Source: an uncultured Nostoc sp.
GTDB lineage: Bacteria > Cyanobacteriota > Cyanobacteriia > Cyanobacteriales > Nostocaceae
Reading direction: 5' to 3'
NCBI RefSeq assembly: GCF_937863485.1
Contig: NZ_CALMFY010000241.1
Location: 1 to 64,000 of the forward strand
DNA: 64,000 nt
The notes under the pieces were generated by a model. The model was not told where the DNA came from. It did not search any database and worked only from the letters and a program-made list of their open reading frames with translations. A program made the translations under genes and the position numbers. Shown here piece after piece: positions 34,499-42,899 of this stretch (positions are counted from its first letter, which is position 1; the number at the start of each line of letters is the position of its first letter).

Positions 34499-35149
34499 AT
34501 GAAAAAGAGAATTTATTTTACAACTATTGCAGCGATCGCGGTCTTTGGGGCTGGTCTAGTTACTGGAAACAATAGAACCAATTCCTTTGCACAAAGTACC
34601 GAAAAAGTATCTGCAAATATTGAAATTGTTGAGGGTTTGACAGTTACAAGAACAGAGGGGAGTATTATTGTACCAAAAGATGTAGAGGATTTAATTGCAA
34701 AATCAGATATTATCGCTATTGGAAAACCAACACAATCGATCACGGAAAGTACACCTTTGATTCAACGTGATTTTGAGGGTTACGTTACTGAAGCGATCTC
34801 CCAAACTGAATTTCAAGTACAACGTGTGCTGAAAGGTGCGTCATATTCTGACACGCTATTGATCGGACAACAAGCAGCTATAGTTGCAGACAGAATCACC
34901 GCTAAAAGCTCCCTTCAGGTACTTGACGATTACCAACCGCTAGTCAAAAATGCGAAATACATTCTTTTCCTTAAGAAAGGTTTGAATGGTAGTCCATTGC
35001 ATTTTCCTGTAGGGGTTTATTACGGTAAATTCAATATTGATGGCACAGACCAAGCTGAAAATAAAATAGAAAATTCAGATTTTAAGTTGATACGAAAGAA
35101 CGTGATTGAGAGATTTAAGGAGATTATAGACCAGACATTAGCTAGTTAA
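34499..35149 (+). CDS. Exported protein of unknown function
   Basis: About 216 residues with a clear signal peptide (MKKRIYFTTIAAIAVFGAGLVTG). The body contains DLIAKSDIIAIGKPTQSITE and an FQVQRVLKGASYSDTLLIGQ beta-rich section, like small periplasmic proteins in cyanobacteria, but no family is recognised. The ATG at 34499 follows GGGGAACTG. An inverted-repeat element (35207-35298) lies 57 bp after its stop. Confidence 0.65.
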   Translation: MKKRIYFTTIAAIAVFGAGLVTGNNRTNSFAQSTEKVSANIEIVEGLTVTRTEGSIIVPKDVEDLIAKSDIIAIGKPTQSITESTPLIQRDFEGYVTEAISQTEFQVQRVLKGASYSDTLLIGQQAAIVADRITAKSSLQVLDDYQPLVKNAKYILFLKKGLNGSPLHFPVGVYYGKFNIDGTDQAENKIENSDFKLIRKNVIERFKEIIDQTLAS

Positions 35150-35206
35150 CGACGCTACAAGCTTTACTTTAAAGTAAGTAAACGGCTTGGCATTGTTTAA
35201 TAACTA

Positions 35207-35298
35207 TAGGACTTACGCAATAACTCTCTGAAACCTTATTCCTTTGTGTCCTTTGCGTCCTTTGCGGTTCGTTTTTTCATGATTTTGCGTAAGTCCTG
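35207..35298. mobile_element. MITE-like element, 92 bp, second copy of the AGGACTTACGCAA family
   Basis: AGGACTTACGCAA (35208-35220) and TTGCGTAAGTCCT (35285-35297) are exact inverse ends. Counting one more base on each side (T...G), the pentamer AACTA flanks both edges (35202-35206 and 35299-35303), a 5-bp target duplication as at 5247-5381. The interior CTTATTCCTTTGTGTCC and TGCGGTTCGTTTT are shared with that copy, while the 30-bp duplication is absent. Confidence 0.87.
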
Positions 35299-35378
35299 AA
35301 CTATTTTAAATAAGGTGTTCTTCCTTCTCCCCCTTTCCCTACCTACGTGTACACAGAGTTTATGCGAATAGCCCAAAG

Positions 35379-35461
35379 AAACCTCACCCTGGTTATGCTA
35401 CGCGAAACCTGTCCCTCTCCTTAGTAAGGAGAGGGATGTCCGTCAGGACAGGGTGAGGTTT
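35379..35461. repeat. Nested palindromic repeat near the RND gene end
   Basis: AAACCTCACCCTG (35379-35391) and CAGGGTGAGGTTT (35449-35461) are perfect 13-bp inverse ends. Between them lies a second hairpin, CCCTCTCCTTA/TAAGGAGAGGG. It is a REP-like dispersed palindrome. Transcription of the RND operon ends just to its right, so termination is possible. Confidence 0.75.
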
Positions 35462-35519
35462 TTGTTTTGAGTAATTGATAAACTCTGTACACTGTTTTGC
35501 GTTAATCCCTATCAGGGAT

Positions 35520-38500
35520 TCAAATAAATTTTTTCGTAAATCTACGTAACCGGATAAACACTGGCTTCGCCCAATTCCCACCTAGCAAATCGTGCAGCAG
35601 GATATAAAAACAGGGGATGATAAATAATGTCAGCATTGTTGCGATCGCCATCCCGAAGAAAACTACAATTCCTAAAGGCTGCAAAAATTCAGAACCTTCG
35701 CCAATGCCCAACGCTAAAGGAAACAGTCCCAAGATAGTGGTGACTGTGGTCATGATAATTGGGCGCAAGCGTTGAGGAGCAGCTTTCATGATCGCAATTT
35801 GGCGAGTACAACCTTCTTCTTCCCGAATTTGGTTTGCCAGTTCTACCATTAGAATCCCTGCGTTCACGACAATTCCCACCAGCAGCACGACACCAACAAT
35901 TACAGTTGCGCCAATTGCAGTTTTGGTAATGTAAAGTCCAAAAATTCCCCCAGCTAACGCCAGTGGTACGGTGAACATAATTACCAATGGGTCAATCAGC
36001 GAATTGTATTGCACCGCCATAACTACAAAGATTAAAAACGTTGCCAACGCCCCCAAAGTTTTTAAAGCATCCTGAAGTTGCTGATTAGTTTCTTGGGCAG
36101 AACTAGGCACAATTGAAACGCCATCAGGTAAGTCTACATCCTTGAGTACCTCGTTGACTTCTGCGATCGCTTCACCAAGACTAGCTCCCTCACTGAGATT
36201 ACCTGCCACAATAAAAGCTTGGCGCTGATTAATCCGTTGCACCTCACCAGGTGCTTGACCTTCTTGAATCTTCGCCACATCTGAAAGGCGGATTAGTTGA
36301 TTGTTTTCTGTAAATAGCGGTAATTGCTCTAGCTGGGAAGGACGCTGGATGGCTTGTTTATTTAGCTGCACCCGCACGTCAACTAAACGATTACCGCGTT
36401 GAATTTGCGTAGGAACTGAACCTTCAATTGCTGTTTGAACTGTTGCACCAATTTGCCCGGCGCTCAACCCTAAAGCCGAAACCCTTTCCCAGTCGGGGCG
36501 AATTTGGATTTCCGGTTGTCGGGGGTCGGCATCTGGTCGGAATGTCGCTAATTTTGCCCTTTCTTGTAATGCTTGCAGTACTTGAGCGCCTGCTTGCGTT
36601 AAGTTTTCTTCGTTCTCACCTTGCAGAACCACGTCAACTTCTGACCCTTGCACTGGAGAATTACTCAAGATTAAACCCCGCACCTGACCAGGATTGAGGC
36701 GTAGCAGAATTCCTGCTAAGTTGAGTTTGTTAAATTCTTGAGTTACTTTTTTGACGAAAGCTTCGACATCTGTGCCTGGTTTCAGATTGATGGTACTACT
36801 GGCACGTAAAGGATTTTCTGTAGTACTGCTGCCAAATAAATTACCACCCACAGTTGTGAAAGCAGACTCGGTTTCTGGTTGTTTGAGCAAAATGTCATCG
36901 ACAATTTGCATAACTTTTTCAGAAGTTGCTAAAGGTGTACCGGGCGGAAACTGCGCTCTCAAGGTAGCTTGACCAGTACTGATGCGGGGTAAAATTTCTT
37001 GGGGAATTTGACCAAACATAAAGAAGCTACTGCCGCCTAAAATTAGCAAAGCAGCAGTTACTACGAGGAGCCGATAGCGTAAAACTTTGGTTAAGAAGTT
37101 ACCGTATCCCCGCGTAGCGTCTTCAAATCGGTGATTAAACTGTCTAAGCAGCCAAAATTCACTAATCCGACTAGACCAGGGAATTCCTAAAAGTCGAGAA
37201 GACAGCATCGGCACTACTGTAATCGCAACCACAAGCGATGCTGCGACTGCGAAGCTAATTGTCAAAATCAGTTCATTAAATAGCAGTGCAATAAAGCCGC
37301 CAATTAAGAGGAATGGCACTACAGAAACTAAGTTGGCACCTGTAGCAGCAACTAAAGCAGATTCTACTTCTTGGGAAGCAGTAGTCGCACTGTCTATAAA
37401 GAATTTGGAATTTCTCCCCTTCTTTTCTGCTCCTCTGCCCCCCTGCTCCCCTGCCTCCATCTCTCTTTGATTGGGAGTCATCCCCGCTTTTTCGGAAATG
37501 TTCTCCAAGATCACAACCGATGTATCAATTGCTTGACCGACTCCTAATGTCAGACCTGCCAAACTAAAAACATTCAAAGTCAAGCCAAATATTCTCATTA
37601 AAGCGATCGCCGCCAGAGTACACAGCGGAATCGTCAAACTGATAATGAATGTTTGCCTGAATGATCCCAAAAATAACAACACAGCTGCTGCTGCTAACAA
37701 TGCCCCTGAAATCCCCGAAAAGATGACATCATTTAAAGAATTGCGGATGAAGACAGATTCATCTGTGGTGGGACTTAAAGTCATGTCTGCTGGAATTAAA
37801 CCCGATTGTCGTAATTGTTCAATTCGCCGCTTAACAGCATCTACAACTGTGATTGTGTTGGCTTCAGGCTGCTTTTGGACTGAAAATTTCACCGCAGGCT
37901 GACGATTCAGATAAACAAATACTCGCTGTTCTTCTGTATCGTCAATTACCTCAGCAAAGTCTCGCAAATAAACGCGGCGGGAAGGTGCAGGGGTAGTGGT
38001 AGTGGTAGTGGTATTAGTGGTATTACTGGTATTAGCACTAGCAGGAGAAGAAACTTCCAAGGAAAGGTTTTCAATTTCCTTGGCATTTTGGAAACGTCCT
38101 ACAATCCGAGTCAATGGCTCAGAATTTTGTCCCAGAATCCGACCACCAGAAGTATCTTGGTTACGGGCTGTTAATTCATTTAATACATCATTTAACCCGA
38201 CACCCAAAGCTTGCAATCGGTTTAAGTCAACAAGCACTCGTACTTCTTCCTCAGCGCCACCAGATACATCAACTGAGGCGACCCCTGGCACAACACTGAG
38301 TTCACGCGTTAACTCTTCATCAGCAAATACGCGTAACTCTTTACCTGGCAATGAAGCAGAGGTCAGCGCCAATTCATAAACCGGCAATTGGGAAGGATCA
38401 ACTTTGAATAAGCGTGGCTCCTCTATCGTATCTGGTAGTTGTCCTCGATTTCGGTTAAAAGCAGCAGTTGCATCGTTTAGAGCTTGGTCAATATCGCCCC

Positions 38501-38831
38501 CTGGTTGGAAGTATAAATCGAGGCTTACCTGTCCTTCGCGGGTGCGGGAGAAAACTTGCACTACATTCTCGGTTGCAGCTAAAGCTTCTTCCAAGGGTCT
38601 GGTGATTTCATCTACTGCTACTTCTGGTGAAATACCAGGGGCTTCTAGCCGAACGCCAATTCGAGGATAAGTAATTGACGGTAGCAGATCGACTTGGATA
38701 GTTGTGAGAAAAAATACCCCAATGACAATTACTGCCACGGTAAGCATGAGTGTGCCAATGTGTTGGCGGATAGCGATCGCACTAAGGCTAAATCCGCCAT
38801 TGCCATTATTATTATTATTTACCTGTTGCAT
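35520..38831 (-). CDS. RND-family efflux pump, inner membrane subunit (AcrB/HAE-type)
   Basis: A 1103-residue RND transporter with two 6-helix halves and two periplasmic loops. TM1 follows IAIRQHIGTLMLTVAVIVIG, the periplasmic pore motif region is TRPLEEALAATENV, and GLTLGVGQAIDTSVVILENI is the TM4 region where most RND pumps carry the proton-relay Asp. A low-complexity stretch (about EMEAGEQGGRGAEKKGRNS) follows TM4 and is encoded by a CCTGCTCCCCTGCC-type repeat. It pairs with the adaptor gene upstream. The outer membrane channel is not nearby, and the substrate is unknown. Confidence 0.92.
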   Translation of the reverse strand: MQQVNNNNNGNGGFSLSAIAIRQHIGTLMLTVAVIVIGVFFLTTIQVDLLPSITYPRIGVRLEAPGISPEVAVDEITRPLEEALAATENVVQVFSRTREGQVSLDLYFQPGGDIDQALNDATAAFNRNRGQLPDTIEEPRLFKVDPSQLPVYELALTSASLPGKELRVFADEELTRELSVVPGVASVDVSGGAEEEVRVLVDLNRLQALGVGLNDVLNELTARNQDTSGGRILGQNSEPLTRIVGRFQNAKEIENLSLEVSSPASANTSNTTNTTTTTTTPAPSRRVYLRDFAEVIDDTEEQRVFVYLNRQPAVKFSVQKQPEANTITVVDAVKRRIEQLRQSGLIPADMTLSPTTDESVFIRNSLNDVIFSGISGALLAAAAVLLFLGSFRQTFIISLTIPLCTLAAIALMRIFGLTLNVFSLAGLTLGVGQAIDTSVVILENISEKAGMTPNQREMEAGEQGGRGAEKKGRNSKFFIDSATTASQEVESALVAATGANLVSVVPFLLIGGFIALLFNELILTISFAVAASLVVAITVVPMLSSRLLGIPWSSRISEFWLLRQFNHRFEDATRGYGNFLTKVLRYRLLVVTAALLILGGSSFFMFGQIPQEILPRISTGQATLRAQFPPGTPLATSEKVMQIVDDILLKQPETESAFTTVGGNLFGSSTTENPLRASSTINLKPGTDVEAFVKKVTQEFNKLNLAGILLRLNPGQVRGLILSNSPVQGSEVDVVLQGENEENLTQAGAQVLQALQERAKLATFRPDADPRQPEIQIRPDWERVSALGLSAGQIGATVQTAIEGSVPTQIQRGNRLVDVRVQLNKQAIQRPSQLEQLPLFTENNQLIRLSDVAKIQEGQAPGEVQRINQRQAFIVAGNLSEGASLGEAIAEVNEVLKDVDLPDGVSIVPSSAQETNQQLQDALKTLGALATFLIFVVMAVQYNSLIDPLVIMFTVPLALAGGIFGLYITKTAIGATVIVGVVLLVGIVVNAGILMVELANQIREEEGCTRQIAIMKAAPQRLRPIIMTTVTTILGLFPLALGIGEGSEFLQPLGIVVFFGMAIATMLTLFIIPCFYILLHDLLGGNWAKPVFIRLRRFTKKFI
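37403..37467 (-). repeat. Dispersed repeat in frame within the RND pump gene
   Basis: CTGCTCCTCTGCCCCCCTGC and CTCCCCTGCCTCC-type pyrimidine units, common as intergenic repeats in Nostoc-type genomes, encode a charged low-complexity cytoplasmic loop after TM4. The reading frame is kept. Confidence 0.6.
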
Positions 38832-38906
38832 GATCCTAAGTGATAAGTGCTAAGTGCTGACTACTGAGTACTTTTTTCATTAGTATGGTGGTTATTGCTC
38901 ACCCTA

Positions 38907-40415
38907 CTATTGCTTTTCTGAAAGAATTGAAAGACTTACAGTGTCACCTTCTTTTAACGGCTTACCACTACGAACAACATAGCGTTCTCCCGCTTGCAAA
39001 CCGGATAAAATTTCCACTCTCCCATCAGCCCTTTTTCCCAACATTACGGTTCGTGCTGTTACCTGCGTTTTGCCTTCTGTGTCTTTGACGACAAATATTG
39101 CTCCACTTTGGTCTTGTGACTTTGCCTCTGTTATTCCAGATGTGTTAGATGGAGAAGAGTCCTGCCTTACATTTGTTTGCGTCTCCCCTGTACCCTTGGA
39201 GTTCTTACTGCCTGCTTTCTGAATAGCTGTTTGCGGCACTATAACCCGTTGTTGTGTCTGGTTTTCAAAATTGACTCGCGCCAGCAGTCCACTGCCAATC
39301 TTGCCTTGAGTGTTGGGAATCACTACCTCTACAGGTATCAAGCGAGCTGTGGCATCGGCTGCTGGAGAAATGCGCGTAACTTTGCCAATTAATGCTTGAT
39401 CCGGGAAGGCATCTAAGCGTACTTGTACAGACTGTCCAACTTGAATTTGTGCCAGTTCTAATTCCGAAACTTGGACGACGACTTTAACACGGTTAAAATC
39501 GCCAATTTTTAAGACTTCATTACCTGCTTGCAGAAGATTGCCGGGTTCTGTCACCTTTTGTGTGACTACGCCAGTGATGGGGGATGTGAGTTGAGCGTAA
39601 GACCTGCGTTCTTTGGTTTGGGCAACTAATGCCTGTTGGGCCAATACTCTGCCTTGAGCAGCAGCGACGGCTTGCTGTTCTGTACGGACTTGTTCTTGAG
39701 CTGCCCGCAGCGCCTGGGCGGCTGTTTGCGCCTGGGTACGTGCCCGTTGAGCGACTTGTTCAGCGATCGCTCCAGCTTTGAATAGATTTTGTTGGCGTTG
39801 TGAGTCTGCCTGAGCTTGTACCACTTCTAGCCGTGCCCGTTCAACGTTTGCACGGGCATTGCTTACCTGATTGGTAGCCCTAGCTACTTCTGATTTCAGG
39901 GCTGCTAGTTCTGCTTCTGCTTGCTTTAATTCGGTCAAAAGTATGGCCTCATCTAACTGCCCGATGTTTTGTCCAAGCTTTACCGGATCGCCCACATCTA
40001 AGTTCAAAGCCAATAACCGGGCTTCCACCTGCGATCGCACTGATACAATCCGAAAGGGTGTTGTATTACCTGTATATTCTGGTTGTTTTTGCAGCAAATC
40101 AGTTCGAGCGATCGCCACATCTACAGCTGTTGCACTACCACCACGTTGTCCACTACCAGGACTTTGAGATTCTGCATCAGCCGATTCCTTGGGCAGTGAT
40201 CCGCAAGCCATCAGCAGTCCTACGCCCAGCAAACAGGGAATCAATAATATTGATGCAAAAGGAGAAGACACCTTTGTGTGAACGCTACTCTTTACATCTG
40301 CGACAGCCAGATCAGTCTTCACAACTGAATCTAACAGGGTATTAATTACCTGGTTAGCGGCTGCGAAAGGTGAGATTTTCGCCTGCTTTTGCGGCTTATT
40401 TCTGTCCAAAATCAT
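38907..40415 (-). CDS. RND efflux periplasmic adaptor (membrane fusion protein)
   Basis: A 502-residue adaptor. The N-terminus is long: about 55 cytoplasmic residues, then a hydrophobic segment ending LLMACG, a lipobox-like site that would place the protein at the membrane. Then come the lipoyl half (RSQVEARLLALNLDVGDPVK), a long coiled-coil hairpin (about 165-290, rich in Ala/Glu/Gln), the second lipoyl half (AQLTSPITGVVTQKV) and the beta-barrel. It links the RND pump to an outer membrane channel. It is 75 bp upstream of the pump gene, same strand. Confidence 0.9.
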   Translation of the reverse strand: MILDRNKPQKQAKISPFAAANQVINTLLDSVVKTDLAVADVKSSVHTKVSSPFASILLIPCLLGVGLLMACGSLPKESADAESQSPGSGQRGGSATAVDVAIARTDLLQKQPEYTGNTTPFRIVSVRSQVEARLLALNLDVGDPVKLGQNIGQLDEAILLTELKQAEAELAALKSEVARATNQVSNARANVERARLEVVQAQADSQRQQNLFKAGAIAEQVAQRARTQAQTAAQALRAAQEQVRTEQQAVAAAQGRVLAQQALVAQTKERRSYAQLTSPITGVVTQKVTEPGNLLQAGNEVLKIGDFNRVKVVVQVSELELAQIQVGQSVQVRLDAFPDQALIGKVTRISPAADATARLIPVEVVIPNTQGKIGSGLLARVNFENQTQQRVIVPQTAIQKAGSKNSKGTGETQTNVRQDSSPSNTSGITEAKSQDQSGAIFVVKDTEGKTQVTARTVMLGKRADGRVEILSGLQAGERYVVRSGKPLKEGDTVSLSILSEKQ

Positions 40416-40941
40416 TTAGTTTTCTCCTATTTGGGGAGCTTTTGGGATTAAACAGCCGTGCATTACCAAGTAATTTTGAGACATTATGACCAATGAAAAG
40501 CGGCGAGAGTCAATTAACTATCTTCTTGCAGAATTATGTATCAAAAATTACTTTTTATCGCAAAAAATTCTCACCACTTTAACTCATTACATCGAGGAGG
40601 CAATTTTTTCGCTGACGATGCAATTATTAATTTAGTATAAATACTTTTAAATTTATTGCAATCTGCCCTTAGTAGAAGACTTGCGTTTCCTGAAGATATC
40701 GCACTTTCACGCCCCTACTTCTAAAATGGGCAGTATCAAATAACTATATTTGTGCTTACATACCAAAACTTAACTATAGCAAAATGCCTAGTAATTTTTA
40801 CGGTTAATTAGATATATTAAGAATAGTAAAGATAAATTGCTTTTATTGACGCTGTAATATTTCGATCAAGCAATTGCATATACAGCAAAGAAAAGACCGA
40901 TATCTACTACAGCCACAAATCTTAAATGAGGAAAGTTACGA
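40416..40941. other. Intergenic region between the efflux adaptor and the lyase gene
   Basis: No supported gene. AT-rich, with divergent promoters expected for the efflux operon and the lyase. Nothing beyond short AT runs is clear. Confidence 0.45.
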
Positions 40942-41484
40942 GTGACATCATTATTAAAAATTGTCCAAACTACAGATGAATCCCAGATTTCGGAATTTTT
41001 CCAGGAATCAGCGGGTAAGTGGCGATCGCAACGACGCTATTACACCCTACCTCAGGGAGAAACCAAGGAGATGGAGAGTATAGTTACGATCAATTTTCTA
41101 GAGCAGGGCTGTGATGAATTGCAAAACCTAGCTCAGATACATGATTTGCCTGATACAGTCAGTTTGATCTGTGGTGCAGCAGTTACATGGGAAAGTACTG
41201 ATGTGGCCAAGGCCAGGAAAGAGTCGCAAGGTTCAACGATATTTGGGGCTATGGGAAACATTTTGTATCGCGATCGCGGTTTTGCCATATCCAAACCAGT
41301 CACCGCCCAGTATTATTTCTCCAACCCGAAAACACTGTGTTTGCGAACTGAATACAACGGTTCAGTGTTTGAAGAAGAGTTAAAGCTAATTGGCAGCAAA
41401 TACCGCACCAGACAGACCATCATCTCGCGTGCTGGTGAACAGTTGATGATTGGTCAATATTTAGAAAAGAGAGTGGAGGATTAG
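40942..41484 (+). CDS. CpcS/CpeS-family phycobiliprotein lyase
   Basis: A 180-residue lipocalin-like lyase. FFQESAGKWRSQRRYYTLPQ is the typical start of the beta-barrel in CpcS/CpeS proteins, and TIFGAMGNILYRDRGFA and YYFSNPKTLCLRTEY are later strands. These enzymes attach phycocyanobilin or phycoerythrobilin to cysteines of phycobiliproteins. Which bilin and subunit is not visible. Start is GTG, preceded by GAGGAAAG. It stands alone, no phycobilisome genes adjoin. Confidence 0.82.
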   Translation: MTSLLKIVQTTDESQISEFFQESAGKWRSQRRYYTLPQGETKEMESIVTINFLEQGCDELQNLAQIHDLPDTVSLICGAAVTWESTDVAKARKESQGSTIFGAMGNILYRDRGFAISKPVTAQYYFSNPKTLCLRTEYNGSVFEEELKLIGSKYRTRQTIISRAGEQLMIGQYLEKRVED

Positions 41485-41668
41485 TTTATCGGGTGGGTAT
41501 GGCTGGCAGCTATAGCTTCACCCGTTTTGGTAGTACCCAGCACTTAACTATTAACTGCTATATAACTTTTTATAACATTTTGTCAAACTTTACTCTAGAA
41601 AATTAGTTGCCATGTCATCATGGGAAGTGAAATGAGAATTAATTCGGCGACAGTGTTTGTTTTTAGTA

Positions 41669-41696
41669 TTGACAGGCTTTTTCCTCTTGGTATTAC
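41669..41696 (+). promoter_or_regulatory. Putative promoter of the RRM gene
   Basis: TTGACA (41669-41674), 16-bp spacer, then TATTAC (41691-41696). Initiation near 41703 would leave about 48 nt of 5' leader before the RRM start. Spacing and match suit a sigma-70-type promoter. Confidence 0.5.
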
Positions 41697-41750
41697 AGAC
41701 TTCTCTCCGAAATCTAAATCTCTACAAACTTATGATTTTGGAGACATTTA

Positions 41751-42074
41751 ATGTCAATTTACGTTGGTAACCTCTCCTATGAAGTTACACAAGATGCGCT
41801 GAGTGCTGTTTTTGCAGAATATGGTGCTGTAAAGCGTGTTCAGTTGCCTACTGACCGTGAAACAGGTCGTTTACGCGGCTTTGCTTTCGTGGAAATGAGT
41901 TCAGAAGATGAAGAAACAAAAGCTATTGAAGCTCTTGATGGGGCTGAATGGCTGGGTCGTGACCTGAAAGTAAATAAGGCCAAGCCCAGAGAAGACCGAG
42001 GTGGTTCCTTCGGTGGTGGTGGTAATCGTGGTGGCGGTGGTGGCGGCGGCGGCTACAACCGTGGTCGCTACTAA
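41751..42074 (+). CDS. RRM RNA-binding protein with glycine-rich tail
   Basis: A 107-residue protein with one RRM: RNP2 is IYVGNLSY, and RNP1 is RLRGFAFVEM. A Gly-rich C-terminus (about 86-107, GGGGNRGGGGGGGGYN) follows. This is the cyanobacterial Rbp type, often cold-induced and proposed to bind mRNA or thylakoid-associated mRNA. A promoter and a strong terminator bracket it, so it is a single-gene transcript. Confidence 0.93.
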   Translation: MSIYVGNLSYEVTQDALSAVFAEYGAVKRVQLPTDRETGRLRGFAFVEMSSEDEETKAIEALDGAEWLGRDLKVNKAKPREDRGGSFGGGGNRGGGGGGGGYNRGRY

Positions 42075-42106
42075 GCTAAATAGGCGAAAGCAACTTAGTT
42101 GAATCT

Positions 42107-42142
42107 AGAAAAGGCTCAGGCAGCAATGCTTGAGCCTTTTCT
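42107..42142 (+). terminator. Rho-independent terminator of the RRM gene
   Basis: A perfect 12-bp stem AGAAAAGGCTCA/TGAGCCTTTTCT with a 12-nt loop, with the T-rich arm at the 3' side. It starts 32 bp after the stop. Confidence 0.85.
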
Positions 42143-42342
42143 ATGCAAAAACTTGAACTATGAATAATTTCGGATAGTTGCTAATCAGAACCGCACCTAT
42201 GATTCTCTAAAAAAACTTTAGCGGGTTTTGGAGTGTATGCCGGCGAAGCCCCAAGTTTTGCCTCACGGGGTAAATATATGTCCTTTAGTGTCCGTTGCAG
42301 TTAATGTTGATTGGACACACTAATGCACGCTCGGAGAATTGA

Positions 42343-42837
42343 ATGCGCTTTGGTTTTTTTACTTTATGTGTTCTGGCACTAGCGACAACTTCTGGGCACG
42401 CGGCTCAGTCTCCCAAGATCCCAGTACTGGTGATGACCAGCCCAGATTCAGCTGATGCCAACTACGAAGATAAATGCAGCAACGGCGGCAACCTTGACCA
42501 GTTTAATCGCGATAAGTTTCTTTTACTTATGCTTGCTGATAAAAAATCAAAGCTATCTCAACTGAAAGTAGCTCTCCTCAATGAAATTAAACAAAGTGGT
42601 GATGAGCCACGAGGCGAGGGTGTCCATATTGGTGAATGGAATCAAACCTTCCATGACCGAAGTGGTTGTGGCACAAACACTAACAGTTACTCAGCATTTG
42701 TTGTCACCGTTACTGGTGGAAATGCAAACCATACGGTCGTGAAATACCTAGTCACGATTGATGACGACGATACCTCCGGCAAAAGAACCCTCAAAATCCG
42801 CGACATCCGCCCAATTAACCTACGAAATGATAACTGA
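42343..42837 (+). CDS. Small exported protein of unknown function
   Basis: A 164-residue protein with a signal peptide (MRFGFFTLCVLALATTSGHA). The mature part contains two Cys (CSNGGN and SGCGTN) and acidic/polar stretches (IDDDDTSGKRTLKIRDIRPI). No family is recognised. A GGAGAATTG run precedes the ATG. Confidence 0.6.
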   Translation: MRFGFFTLCVLALATTSGHAAQSPKIPVLVMTSPDSADANYEDKCSNGGNLDQFNRDKFLLLMLADKKSKLSQLKVALLNEIKQSGDEPRGEGVHIGEWNQTFHDRSGCGTNTNSYSAFVVTVTGGNANHTVVKYLVTIDDDDTSGKRTLKIRDIRPINLRNDN

Positions 42838-42899
42838 CCGTTTATGCGGTCATAGAGGACGGATTTAACAATTCCGTACTTATCAGGAAGTTGGGCTAA

